DNA of 64,000 nt from Candidatus Desulfovibrio trichonymphae (lineage in GTDB: Bacteria > Desulfobacterota > Desulfovibrionia > Desulfovibrionales > Desulfovibrionaceae), in contig NZ_AP017368.1 in the NCBI RefSeq assembly GCF_002355955.1, positions 558,001-622,000 of the forward strand, given 5' to 3'. A model generated the notes under the pieces. The model searched no databases and was not told the DNA's origin. It was given only the letters and a program-made list of their open reading frames with translations. Positions 46,699 through 54,846 of this stretch are shown here, piece by piece (positions within the stretch are counted from its first letter, which is position 1; every line of letters begins with the position of its first letter). A program made the translations under genes and the position numbers.

Positions 46699-47700
46699 AT
46701 GATTACTGTGCGTAACATTGAAAAACGCTATGGCAATGCGCCTGTTTTACGCAATTTGTCCTTTTCTGTGGAAGCCGGAGAAATTTTCGGCATTGTTGGA
46801 CATTCCGGCGCGGGCAAGTCAACGCTGTTGCGCTGTCTTAACGGCCTTACGACATATGAAGGCGGCAGCGTGAAAGTAATGGACAGGGAAGTTGCTGATC
46901 TCAACGAAGATGGCCTGAGGGAGCTTCGCCGCGACATGGGCATGATTTTCCAGAACTTCAGCCTCATGAGCCGCAAAAACGTGTTTGAAAACGTGGCCTT
47001 TCCCCTGCAGATCTGGAACAGCCGCAAACCCGGGCGCGCTCCGGAAATCACCGGCAGGGTCATGGAACTGCTTGAACTCGTCGGTCTGGCGAACAAACGC
47101 TGTGAGCGCGTGCAAAATCTCTCTGGCGGGCAAAAACAACGCATAGGCATCGCTCGGGCGCTGGCGCTGAATCCGAAAATTCTCCTGTGCGACGAGGCGA
47201 CATCCGCCCTGGATCCCAAAACGACACTGAACATTCTGGATTTGCTGCAAAGCATCAACGACCGCTTCAACCTCACCATCGTTTTTGTCACACATCAGAT
47301 GGAGGTGGTCAAACGCCTCTGCCATCGCCTGCTGCTCCTGGACAAAGGCGTCAGCCGGTGCATGGGCAAAACAGAAGAACTTTTCCTCGCGCCCCCGGAA
47401 GGACTGAAAGATCTCGCGGGAGAAGAATACGCGCTTGTCCCTTCCGGCGCAAATATCCGCATCTTGTTCCCCCGCGAAATTTCACAACAGTCCGTCATTA
47501 CCGACATGGCCCGCGAGCTTGACATCAATTTTTCCATTGTGGGCGGCAAGCTGGAACGCTACATCAACGATGTGCTCGGCTTTCTGGTAATCAACGTGCC
47601 GGACGAACACTTTGAGAGAGTATGCCACCATATGCGTCAAAAAAATCTGCACTGGGAGATTCTTGCCGATGATAACAACGCTCTTCAGCGCCCTCAATGA
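46699..47700 (+). CDS. metN: Methionine ABC transporter ATPase
   Basis: 333 residues: VRNIEKRYGNAPVLRNLSFS, Walker A GHSGAGKST, Q-loop MIFQNFSLM, signature LSGGQKQRIGIARAL, Walker B ILLCDEATSALDP, VTHQME, and the C-terminal NIL regulatory domain (ISQQSVITDMARELDINFSI through VINVPDEHFERVCHHM) that binds methionine for trans-inhibition. The ATG at 46699 fits the family N-terminus; the frame is open back to 46561 without support. First gene of metNIQ. Confidence 0.93.
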   Translation: MITVRNIEKRYGNAPVLRNLSFSVEAGEIFGIVGHSGAGKSTLLRCLNGLTTYEGGSVKVMDREVADLNEDGLRELRRDMGMIFQNFSLMSRKNVFENVAFPLQIWNSRKPGRAPEITGRVMELLELVGLANKRCERVQNLSGGQKQRIGIARALALNPKILLCDEATSALDPKTTLNILDLLQSINDRFNLTIVFVTHQMEVVKRLCHRLLLLDKGVSRCMGKTEELFLAPPEGLKDLAGEEYALVPSGANIRILFPREISQQSVITDMARELDINFSIVGGKLERYINDVLGFLVINVPDEHFERVCHHMRQKNLHWEILADDNNALQRPQ

Positions 47701-48304
47701 AACCTTGTATATGGTCTTTCTTTCCACTTTGTTTTCCGCCGTCGGCGGTTTCGGCCTTGCCCTGCCGCTGATCCTGACCGGCCCCCACGGTCTGCGGCCC
47801 AACGCCGGAATTTACACGGCACTGGATGCCGCCGTGAACCTGCTCAGATCCTTCCCCTTCATGATTCTGATGATCGCCCTTATCCCGTTCACCCGGCTTG
47901 TTGCGGGAGTTGCTTACGGCAGTACGGCGACTGTCGTGCCGTTGACCATTGCGGCCATCCCCTTCATGGCGCGCCTTGTTGAAGGAAGCCTGCTGGAAGT
48001 CGACCCCGGTGTTGTGGAAGCGGCAAGAGCCTTCGGCGCATCCGACAGCCAGATCATCTGCCGCGTCATGGTGAAGGAAGCATTGCCTTCCATCATTCTG
48101 AATCTAGCGGTGCTGGCCATAACCCTGCTCGGGTATTCGGCTATGGCCGGCGCCATCGGCGGCGGCGGCCTCGGCGCGCTGGCCTATAATGAAGGCTACA
48201 TCCGCTTTAGGGCAGACATCATGTTCTGTGCCGTGACCGTGCTCATTGTCGTGGTGCAGTGCCTCCAGAGCGGAGGAAACTATCTTTACAAAAAATTGCG
48301 CTGA
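47669..48304 (+). CDS. metI: Methionine ABC transporter permease
   Basis: 211 residues with five membrane segments and MetI signatures: NLLRSFPFMILMIALIPFTR, PFMARLVEGSLLEVDPGVVE, the ATPase-coupling EAARAFGASDSQIICRVMVK and GYSAMAGAIGGGGLGALAYN. It starts inside the metN end (32-bp overlap), indicating translational coupling. It forms the inner-membrane channel for D/L-methionine. Confidence 0.93.
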   Translation: MITTLFSALNETLYMVFLSTLFSAVGGFGLALPLILTGPHGLRPNAGIYTALDAAVNLLRSFPFMILMIALIPFTRLVAGVAYGSTATVVPLTIAAIPFMARLVEGSLLEVDPGVVEAARAFGASDSQIICRVMVKEALPSIILNLAVLAITLLGYSAMAGAIGGGGLGALAYNEGYIRFRADIMFCAVTVLIVVVQCLQSGGNYLYKKLR

Positions 48305-48325
48305 ATGGCGCAGAAAGGACTACGT

Positions 48326-49108
48326 ATGAAACATCTGCTCACCCCCCTGCTGCTCACAGTATTTTTCGCGCAGTACACGCCGGCCGCAGAAATATTCCCA
48401 CTGACCGTCGGCGTGACGCCCTTCCCACACAAGGACATCATGCTTGTCGTCAAAGATGTGCTGGACAAGGAAGGCGTCGTCTTGACCATCAGGGAATTTT
48501 CCGACTATGTGCAGCCGAATCTGGCCCTTGCGGACAAAGCGCTGGACGCCAATTTTTTCCAGCATATTCCCTATGTTGAAAATATGAATATGGAAAAGGG
48601 CCTGAACCTCGTCTGGGTGGCCAAGGTGCACATTGAACCACTGGGTCTGTATTCGCAAAAAATCAAAAGCCTTGATGAACTCAAGAAGGGAGACGCTCTG
48701 GCCGTGCCCAACGATCCCACCAACGAGGCGCGTGCCCTGCGCCTTTTGGAGACGCATGGCCTTATCAAGATTCAACCCGGCGAACTGGTAACGGTGCGCG
48801 ACATAAGGGACAATCCGAAAGGTCTGAAATTCGTTGAGATGGAAGCTGCGCAACTGCCCAGAATACTGCAGGATGTACGCGCGGCAGTGATCAACACAAA
48901 TTTTGCTTCCGAAGCGGGACTGATTCCTTCGCGGGACGCCATTGTCATTGAAGACAGGGATTCTCCGTACGCCAACGTAGTGGTTGTGCGCGGAGAAGAC
49001 GTTGACCGCCCGGCGATCATAGCGCTGAGCAAAGCCGTCAACTCCCCCGAAGTCAGAGCGTATATTGAACAGAACCTGACGCCCAAAGGGATTGTGCCGG
49101 CGTTTTAA
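48326..49108 (+). CDS. metQ: Methionine-binding protein of the ABC transporter
   Basis: 260 residues: signal peptide MKHLLTPLLLTVFFAQYTPA, then PLTVGVTPFPHKDIMLVVKD, VQPNLALADKALDANFFQHI, LGLYSQKIKSLDELKKGDAL and the NlpA/MetQ motif AVPNDPTNEARALRLL. Many MetQ proteins are lipoproteins; this one has no lipobox Cys, so it is probably a soluble periplasmic protein. AAAGGA precedes ATG 48326. No S-box or other methionine riboswitch was recognised before metN. Confidence 0.92.
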   Translation: MKHLLTPLLLTVFFAQYTPAAEIFPLTVGVTPFPHKDIMLVVKDVLDKEGVVLTIREFSDYVQPNLALADKALDANFFQHIPYVENMNMEKGLNLVWVAKVHIEPLGLYSQKIKSLDELKKGDALAVPNDPTNEARALRLLETHGLIKIQPGELVTVRDIRDNPKGLKFVEMEAAQLPRILQDVRAAVINTNFASEAGLIPSRDAIVIEDRDSPYANVVVVRGEDVDRPAIIALSKAVNSPEVRAYIEQNLTPKGIVPAF

Positions 49109-49127
49109 AACTGAATAAACGCCGCGT

Positions 49128-49814
49128 TTATTTCTTAAGCACGCGCAGTTCCGCCGTCAACCGGCCGTCAGCACAGGACAAAACCGCATAGCCGCCCTGG
49201 GCGAGCGGGCCGGGATTGACCACTGCGGTACGGCCTATCTTGTCCACAGCCCGCGCCTCATGTATATGCCCGCAAAGGCAGACATCCGGCTGGGCTTTTT
49301 CCAAAAAGGCGCGCACCGCCGTGGATCCCACATGCACATTGCCGGAAACAAGGTCGCAAGCTGTGTCTTTGGGCGGATTGTGCGAGACAAACGCCGCGTG
49401 CTGCCAGGCTTGCGCCTCACGCCACAATGCCGTAAGCCAGTCCGCATAGGCGGATTCAGGAAATTCGCTAGGAGTTGAAAAAGGCGTTGTCGTCGAGGCT
49501 CCCACGCCGAAAACGGCAATGCCCGGCGCGAGCTCGCGGACGGCAGTGTGCAGGTTGACTCCCTGCGCGTTGAGCCAGTCGTTCACTTCCGGCTTGTCCA
49601 TATTGCCGATCTGCGCAAGTACGGGTTTGCCGCTTCGGTGCAGTGCGTCCAGCACAAGACCGGCCTCGCGGACGCCGCCGACAACGGTCAGGTCTCCTGT
49701 GACGATAACCCCTTCGGCCTTCGCCAGTTCGGGAATACGGGAAAAAAGAGACGTGTCGTCGTGAATATCTCCCACGACAATCCAGAGGCGATCCGGCACA
49801 GTTGCGCTTGGCAT
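49128..49814 (-). CDS. Metallophosphoesterase family protein
   Basis: 228 residues of the calcineurin-like fold: WIVVGDIHDDTSLFSRIPEL (D-x-H), GVIVTGDLTVVGG (G-D), LAQIGNMDKPEV (G-N-x-D), HAAFVSHNPPKD and CLCGHIHEARAVDKIGRTAV (G-H-x-H). All metal ligands are present. Substrate unknown. It converges with metQ and is divergent from the 5-FCL gene. Confidence 0.88.
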   Translation of the reverse strand: MPSATVPDRLWIVVGDIHDDTSLFSRIPELAKAEGVIVTGDLTVVGGVREAGLVLDALHRSGKPVLAQIGNMDKPEVNDWLNAQGVNLHTAVRELAPGIAVFGVGASTTTPFSTPSEFPESAYADWLTALWREAQAWQHAAFVSHNPPKDTACDLVSGNVHVGSTAVRAFLEKAQPDVCLCGHIHEARAVDKIGRTAVVNPGPLAQGGYAVLSCADGRLTAELRVLKK

Positions 49815-49889
49815 AACAGCCTATCCTTTGCTAGAAAAAACGGCAGAACGATATTGCCACATCTCGCGTCACATGAAAAGGGAAGAAAT

Positions 49890-50525
49890 ATGCCCGCAGA
49901 AACAACACGGAGCGCGACATCATCAACAAATTTCACCGCGAAAAAAAACACCCTGCGCGAACGCATACGCATTTTGCGCAACAGCCAGTATCCATCATCG
50001 TCGCTTGAGTGCAGCCAAAGGGCGCAGGAAAGGCTCGCGGCGACAAAATACTGGCAGTCATCGCGGTCTGTGGCCCTATATGTATCCTGCGCAGGCGAGA
50101 TGTCTTCCGACATGCTGCTCAAAACCGCTTGGCAGAGCGGGCGCATTGTCTACCTGCCGCGTATACGCCGCACTGAGCGCGGCGTCATGGACTTTGTGCC
50201 CTGCTCCGGGCCGGGGCAGTTGCGGCCAGGCCCTTTTGGCCTGCGCGAACCACTTGACAGCCTGCCGGGTTTTAACGCTGCAGACGTCGGCAAAACTTTT
50301 GCCCCCGACCTCCTGATAGCGCCCGGCGTTGCTTTTGACAAACGCGGCTCACGGCTGGGCTGTGGGGGGGGCTTTTACGATCGATTTTTACACAAAAATC
50401 TCGTCTGCCCACGCATGGGCCTTTGCTTTGAATTTCAGCTCGTTGAGAGCCTGCCCGTGGAAAAATGGGATCAATCTGTGCAGTATATTTGTACGGAAGA
50501 GCGCTTTTTTGATGTAATTCCATAA
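49890..50525 (+). CDS. 5-formyltetrahydrofolate cyclo-ligase
   Basis: 211 residues: LRERIRILRNSQYPSSSLEC, VALYVSCAGEMSSDMLLKTA, RIVYLPRI, FGLREPL, DLLIAPGVAFDKRGSRLGCG and GGFYDRFL, which is the family signature G-x-x-x-D-x-x-G-x-R-L-G-x-G-x-G-x-Y-D-R. It converts 5-formyl-THF to 5,10-methenyl-THF with ATP. The ATG at 49890 follows GGGAAG; a longer in-frame opening to 49548 overlaps the phosphoesterase gene on the other strand. Confidence 0.9.
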   Translation: MPAETTRSATSSTNFTAKKNTLRERIRILRNSQYPSSSLECSQRAQERLAATKYWQSSRSVALYVSCAGEMSSDMLLKTAWQSGRIVYLPRIRRTERGVMDFVPCSGPGQLRPGPFGLREPLDSLPGFNAADVGKTFAPDLLIAPGVAFDKRGSRLGCGGGFYDRFLHKNLVCPRMGLCFEFQLVESLPVEKWDQSVQYICTEERFFDVIP

Positions 50526-50713
50526 ATGTTTGACTCAAGGGGGCTGGTTATACATGCCCTGTCATGACAGACGAAATCTGTTTACAATTTACGTTTCGCT
50601 GACTAACATGTCACAATAGAAAGGCGGACCGACCGTTTCCGTTTTTTTACTCGTCCGGGTTTCTCCCGCTGTGGGTCAGGCCATTCCCTTACGAACGGGT
50701 CTCAGAGGCAGCT
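50526..50713 (+). promoter_or_regulatory. Leader region with TTGACTC...TATACATGCCCTG
   Basis: TTGACT (50530-50535) and TATACA (50549-50554), 13 bases apart, begin the gap, followed by about 150 bases before the next start codon. The leader contains CGGACCGACCGTTTCCGTTT, a T-run and a GC-rich GGGTCAGGCC...GGGTCTCAG segment that could fold. Loci behind 5-FCL genes sometimes host 6S RNA, but I cannot match its conserved bulge here. Confidence 0.35.
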
Positions 50714-50896
50714 ATGGACAAGGTTCAAAAAGAAATTCTCATGATGGCCAAGGAGCTGGCCGCAAAATTTATTGAAACGCGCACCGTTTCACTCGGCAAC
50801 TTTGTGGAAATTTTCCCCGCTGTCTATAGAGTGGTCTATGACGTCGTGCTTGCCGACGATCGACAGGACGACGAAAGCCGCAGGGCAAGAGCGTGA
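50714..50896 (+). CDS. Small conserved-looking protein upstream of menG
   Basis: 60 residues, MDKVQKEILMMAKELAAKFI, GNFVEIFPAVYRVVYDVVLA, DDRQDDESRRARA; mostly helical with an acidic tail. Its stop overlaps the GTG start of menG by 4 bases, so the genes are coupled. CAGAGGCAG lies before the ATG. Family not recognised; it looks like a typical short desulfovibrio protein. Confidence 0.6.
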   Translation: MDKVQKEILMMAKELAAKFIETRTVSLGNFVEIFPAVYRVVYDVVLADDRQDDESRRARA

Positions 50897-51603
50897 ACGC
50901 AGTTCCGCCCCGGCATGACGCTGCTGTGGCCGGCATGTTCGGCCGCATCGCGCGTTTTTATGATCTGCTGAACCACATCCTGAGCCTGGGTATTGACCGG
51001 AACTGGCGGACCACGCTTGCCGTCACCGCGCTGGAAAACGGCGGATCAGTAACGCTGGATCTGGCCGCCGGAACCTTGGACGTGGCACTGGCCCTGCACC
51101 GCCTACATCCTGAAATTCTGGTGCCGGCTCTAGATTTCTGCCCGGCAATGCTGGGCGGCGGGCGGCGTAAACTCAGACGGGACAATGCCGTGCGCATTCT
51201 GCCTGTCGCCGCGGACGCAAAAAAACTGCCTCTGCGGGCAGATTCGGCGGACTGCATAACCATGGCCTTCGGCATACGCAACATCCTGCCGCGCGAAGCC
51301 GCTTTCGCGGAAATGCTGCGAGTGCTCAAGCCCGGCGGACGGGCCTGCATACTGGAATTCGGCTCCGGCCGCGAGCGCATATGGGGCGGGTTGTATAATT
51401 TCTATCTGAACCGCATCCTTCCCTGCGCCGGGAGACTGATTTCCAAAGACAAAGCGGCCTATGCCTATCTGACGGAGACCATACGCGCCTTCCCCACAGC
51501 GCGAAAATTTGAAGAAGAACTCCTAAATGCCGGCTTTGCGCGCGCCTGGTATAAAAAACTCACTTCCGGCATCGTCTGCCTGCATGTAGGAGAAAAAGAA
51601 TAA
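50893..51603 (+). CDS. menG: Demethylmenaquinone methyltransferase (MenG/UbiE family)
   Basis: 236 residues with the UbiE/COQ5 signatures MFGRIARFYDLLNHILSLGI (start box), VTLDLAAGTLDVALAL (SAM motif I), ITMAFGIRNILPREAAFAEM and LKPGGRACILEFG. It methylates demethylmenaquinone with SAM. GTG start at 50893. Two genes further on lie futalosine hydrolase and a polyprenyl synthase, so the block gathers menaquinone functions. Confidence 0.9.
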   Translation: MNAVPPRHDAAVAGMFGRIARFYDLLNHILSLGIDRNWRTTLAVTALENGGSVTLDLAAGTLDVALALHRLHPEILVPALDFCPAMLGGGRRKLRRDNAVRILPVAADAKKLPLRADSADCITMAFGIRNILPREAAFAEMLRVLKPGGRACILEFGSGRERIWGGLYNFYLNRILPCAGRLISKDKAAYAYLTETIRAFPTARKFEEELLNAGFARAWYKKLTSGIVCLHVGEKE

Positions 51604-51614
51604 ATGAGGCACAC

Positions 51615-52928
51615 ATGGTGAATTTTGAAGATCTGCGGCAGCGTAAACAGCCGGTAGCCGTCGTCGGACTCGGCTATGTAGGCCTGCCGCTGGCGGTTGC
51701 CCTTTCACGCCGTGCGGATGTGCTTGGTTTTGACATTAGTCAACACCGCATTGCGGAATTGCGGCTCGGCCATGACCACACGCGGGAAGTCGGCAAAGAA
51801 GCCCTTGCTGCAGCGACAGTACGCTACACTGTCAATCCCGCTGAACTCAACAAGGCGGGCGTTATCATTATTGCCGTGCCCACGCCCATTGACAATCACC
51901 GCTCCCCTGATCTGACGCCGGTTGTGAGTGCAACCGTCACCGTGGGGCGCAACCTCGGCCGAGGTTGCGTGGTAGTGTATGAATCCACAGTCTACCCTGG
52001 CTTGACGGAAGAAATCTGCGTGCCTGTGTTAGAGCGCGAATCCGGCCTGCACTTCGGCAAAGATTTCAGCGTGGGCTATTCCCCTGAACGGATTAACCCC
52101 GGCGACAAAGTACATACGCTTGCATCCATTACGAAAATTGTTGCCGGGTCGGATGCAGCTACGACAGACCTGCTGGAGAAGCTTTACGGCACCGTTGTGA
52201 CGGCCGGCATTCACCGCGCCTCCAGCATCAAAGTGGCGGAGGCCGCCAAAATTATTGAAAATACACAACGCGACCTAAATATCGCCCTGATGAATGAACT
52301 GGCCGTTATTTTTGAACGGCTCGGCATTGACACTATGGAAGTGCTGGAAGCCGCCGGCAGCAAATGGAATTTTCTGCCTTTCAGGCCGGGTCTTGTCGGA
52401 GGGCACTGCATAGGCGTCGACCCCTACTACCTCACGTTCAAGGCGGAAGAGCTGGGTTTTCACCCGGAAGTCATCCTGGCGGGCCGCCGCGTCAACGACG
52501 GCATGGGCAAATATGTTGCGGAATGCGCGGTCAAGCGCCTGATCAAACACGGCCGCGTCGTCAACGACGCGCGGGTAGGTATCCTGGGTTTCACTTTCAA
52601 AGAAAATGTTCCGGATTTGCGCAATACCCGCGTGGTAGACGTGGTGCGCGAACTTGCGGACTACGGCGTGACTGCGCTTGTCAATGACGCGCAGGCCGAC
52701 CCGCGGGAGGCGCTTGCCGAATACGGCCAGAAACTCCTCTCTCTGGACGAGATGCGCAGCCTGGACGCGCTGATTCTGGCTGTAGGGCACAGAGAATACG
52801 CATCACTCACGCCGGGAAAGCTCAAAACATTTTTTGCGGATCCGAAAAACGCGCTGCTGCTGGACGTAAAGGCTTTTTTTGACCCAACGGCCATGCGCGC
52901 AACGGGCTTTGATTATTGGAGGCTGTAA
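51615..52928 (+). CDS. Nucleotide sugar dehydrogenase (UDP-GlcNAc 6-dehydrogenase, WbpA/TviB type)
   Basis: 437 residues. NAD-binding VAVVGLGYVGLPLAVALSRR, VPTPIDNHRSPDLTPV, VYESTVYPGLTEEICVPVLE, YSPERINPGDK, KVAEAAKIIENTQRDLNIAL, the catalytic Cys in GGHCIGVDPYYLTFKAEELG and VGILGFTFKENVPDLRNTRV. The GGHCIGVDPYYL and PERINPGD forms point to the UDP-HexNAc dehydrogenases rather than UDP-glucose ones. It makes a UDP-uronic acid for capsule or O-antigen. Transcribed with menG (11-bp gap), though the pathways differ. Confidence 0.9.
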   Translation: MVNFEDLRQRKQPVAVVGLGYVGLPLAVALSRRADVLGFDISQHRIAELRLGHDHTREVGKEALAAATVRYTVNPAELNKAGVIIIAVPTPIDNHRSPDLTPVVSATVTVGRNLGRGCVVVYESTVYPGLTEEICVPVLERESGLHFGKDFSVGYSPERINPGDKVHTLASITKIVAGSDAATTDLLEKLYGTVVTAGIHRASSIKVAEAAKIIENTQRDLNIALMNELAVIFERLGIDTMEVLEAAGSKWNFLPFRPGLVGGHCIGVDPYYLTFKAEELGFHPEVILAGRRVNDGMGKYVAECAVKRLIKHGRVVNDARVGILGFTFKENVPDLRNTRVVDVVRELADYGVTALVNDAQADPREALAEYGQKLLSLDEMRSLDALILAVGHREYASLTPGKLKTFFADPKNALLLDVKAFFDPTAMRATGFDYWRL

Positions 52929-53010
52929 AGCATACTCCGCAACTGGCGTATATATTGATATCTTGTTGTAACTGAATAGTATCCAAACATGATGAATCGG
53001 GGTATACGCT

Positions 53011-53730
53011 GTGGCACTGCTGATCTGCGCCCCAACAGGCAAGGAACTCAACGCTCTATTGCCGAACCTCACGCCTGAAGTCGGCGAAGAAATGTGTCTT
53101 TTGCCCGTACGCCTGAAAAAAGGCGGAGCTTTTGCCTGCGCAACCGGCGTAGGGCCGATAAACGCTGCCCTTGCGCTCGGCAAATGCCTTGCTGAAGCCG
53201 AAGCAGGCAAAACACCCATACACGCTGTGCTGCTGGCAGGGCTAGCCGGCGCGTTTGATCTTGATCGGCTGCCGCTACGCGCTCTCTGTCTGGTGCGAGA
53301 AGAAATCTGGCCGGAATACGGGCTGCACGACGGCACAAGCGTCACGGCAAAGGCGTTCAGTTTTCCTCTCTGGCAACGGTATACCAAAGACGGCGGCGAT
53401 GTGTACGACAGGCTGCCGCTCGACACGCCTGCCGCGCTGAGCCTGTCAACAGCAGGACTGGCCGGAATGCTGACGGAATGTGTGTCGTTGACCGTGGCCG
53501 GCGTCAGCTCCGCGTTTGTACGGGCAAGAGATCTGGTGCAGCGGCATCATGCGGATCTGGAAAATATGGAAGGTTTTGCCGTGGCCTATGCCTGCGCACG
53601 CGGCGGCATCCCCTGCGTGGAACTGCGCAGCGTGTCAAATAAAGTCGGCCCGCGCGCAAAAGATGAAAAAGATTTCCACGGCGCGCTGCAGAGTCTTGCA
53701 CGTGTGCTGCCGGGCCTGAACCTGATCTGA
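53011..53730 (+). CDS. mqnB: Futalosine hydrolase
   Basis: 239 residues of the purine nucleosidase-like MTAN fold: LLICAPTGKELNALLPNL, CATGVGPINAALALGKCL, VLLAGLAGAFD, LCLVREEIWPEYGLHDG, ADLENMEGFAVAYACARG with the nucleosidase E-x-M-E segment, ELRSVSNKVGPRAKDEKDFH. The E-N-M-E-G-F and S-N-x-x-G-P-R forms fit MqnB. It splits hypoxanthine from futalosine in the alternative menaquinone pathway. GTG start at 53011. Together with menG and the prenyl synthase it shows menaquinone is still made. Confidence 0.87.
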   Translation: MALLICAPTGKELNALLPNLTPEVGEEMCLLPVRLKKGGAFACATGVGPINAALALGKCLAEAEAGKTPIHAVLLAGLAGAFDLDRLPLRALCLVREEIWPEYGLHDGTSVTAKAFSFPLWQRYTKDGGDVYDRLPLDTPAALSLSTAGLAGMLTECVSLTVAGVSSAFVRARDLVQRHHADLENMEGFAVAYACARGGIPCVELRSVSNKVGPRAKDEKDFHGALQSLARVLPGLNLI

Positions 53731-53739
53731 AATGACGCC

Positions 53740-54705
53740 ATGAAAACACTGAAAGCACATCTTGCCAAAGAGCTGCCGCGTATCAACACGGCGCTCGACA
53801 AGGCCGTACAGGATCTGCCGGAACCTGTGCGCCCTGTGGCGCGGCATATTCTTGACGCCGGCGGCAAACGTCTACGCCCTCTGCTCACGCTTCTTACAGC
53901 GCGCCTGTTCGACTGCGCGGCGGAAAACATTGACAGGCTTGCCGTGACAATAGAAATGCTGCACGCTGCCACGCTGTTGCACGACGACGTGCTTGACAAC
54001 GCTCAAAGACGCCGCGGCGCGCCGGCCGCCCATATTTTATATGACGTGCCTGCCGTCATACTGGCCGGGGACGCCTTGCTTGCGCACGCAAACGCTCTGG
54101 TGGCCGACTTCGGCGACACGCGTTTGACGCGCTGCTTTTCCGCGGCCACCAGCCGCACGGCCGCCGGCGAAATTTTGGAAATTACAGTCAAAGGCCGTAC
54201 GGATATTTCCGACGACGACTATGAAAATATCGTGCGCGGCAAAACGGCGTGGCTCATCCGCGCCTCCTGTGAAATGGGAGCGCTCGCCGCCGGAGCTGAC
54301 GACGCCTATGTTGACGCCGCCGCAACATATGGCGAAAATCTGGGCATGGCTTTTCAACTGGTAGACGACGCGCTTGATCTCACGCCGACCTGCGTGACCG
54401 GCAAGCCGACAGGCGGCGATATGCGCGAGGGGAAACTGACCCCGCCGTTGCGGATCTACCGGCTGCACCTGCCCCCGGAAGAACAGGCCGCTTTTGACGC
54501 AGCTTTCACATGCGGGCTGATAACGGAGCACGACGCAGAAACTATTGCCGAACACATTTGCGCGGCGGGCTATGAAACGCAATCGCTTCTGCAGGCGGAC
54601 AAATATCTGCACGCAGCGCGCACAGCGCTGGAAGCCCTGCCGGACAGGCCGGAACGCGAGATATTGCGCCGGATGACCGATTATGTACGCGACAGGAAAA
54701 AGTGA
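53740..54705 (+). CDS. ispB: Polyprenyl diphosphate synthase (octaprenyl/heptaprenyl type)
   Basis: 321 residues of the trans-prenyltransferase family: ILDAGGKRLRPLLTLLTARL, first Asp-rich motif LLHDDVLDNAQRRRGAPAAH, ILAGDALLAHANALVADFGD, GKTAWLIRASCEMGALAAGA and the second motif AFQLVDDALDLTPTC. It builds the long isoprenoid tail, here most likely for menaquinone given its neighbours. Starts 10 bp after mqnB. Its stop is followed at once by an IS605-like end sequence. Confidence 0.9.
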   Translation: MKTLKAHLAKELPRINTALDKAVQDLPEPVRPVARHILDAGGKRLRPLLTLLTARLFDCAAENIDRLAVTIEMLHAATLLHDDVLDNAQRRRGAPAAHILYDVPAVILAGDALLAHANALVADFGDTRLTRCFSAATSRTAAGEILEITVKGRTDISDDDYENIVRGKTAWLIRASCEMGALAAGADDAYVDAAATYGENLGMAFQLVDDALDLTPTCVTGKPTGGDMREGKLTPPLRIYRLHLPPEEQAAFDAAFTCGLITEHDAETIAEHICAAGYETQSLLQADKYLHAARTALEALPDRPEREILRRMTDYVRDRKK

Positions 54706-54709
54706 AACG

Positions 54710-54834
54710 CCACCTGCTAAAGCTTGTGACCTCAATCAACAGCACTCACACTTTGTTTGGCACCACAGCTCAAGCAAAAGGAATGTTGAAGCTGCCCTGA
54801 AGGCGGGGACTTAACCTTCCCAATGTGGGTCAAT
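54710..54834 (+). repeat. IS200/IS605-like end sequence, copy A
   Basis: CCACCTGCTAAAGC begins 4 bases after the prenyl-synthase stop and is followed after ~75 bases by GAAGCTGCCCTGAAGGCGGGG, ACTTAACCTTCCCAATGTGGG. Copy B at 62568-62650 has the same blocks in the same order. The palindromic CCACCTGC and the GAAGGCGGGGA...ACC-TCC-GTGGG pattern resemble the right-hand ends of IS200/IS605 and IS1341/TnpB elements. No tnpA or tnpB gene is present. Confidence 0.55.
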
Positions 54835-54846
54835 CAAAGGACAAAC

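Noticed and set aside
50526-50713. 6S RNA behind the 5-FCL gene
   Set aside because: The locus is a known place for ssrS, but I could not find the paired flanks and central bubble of 6S RNA.
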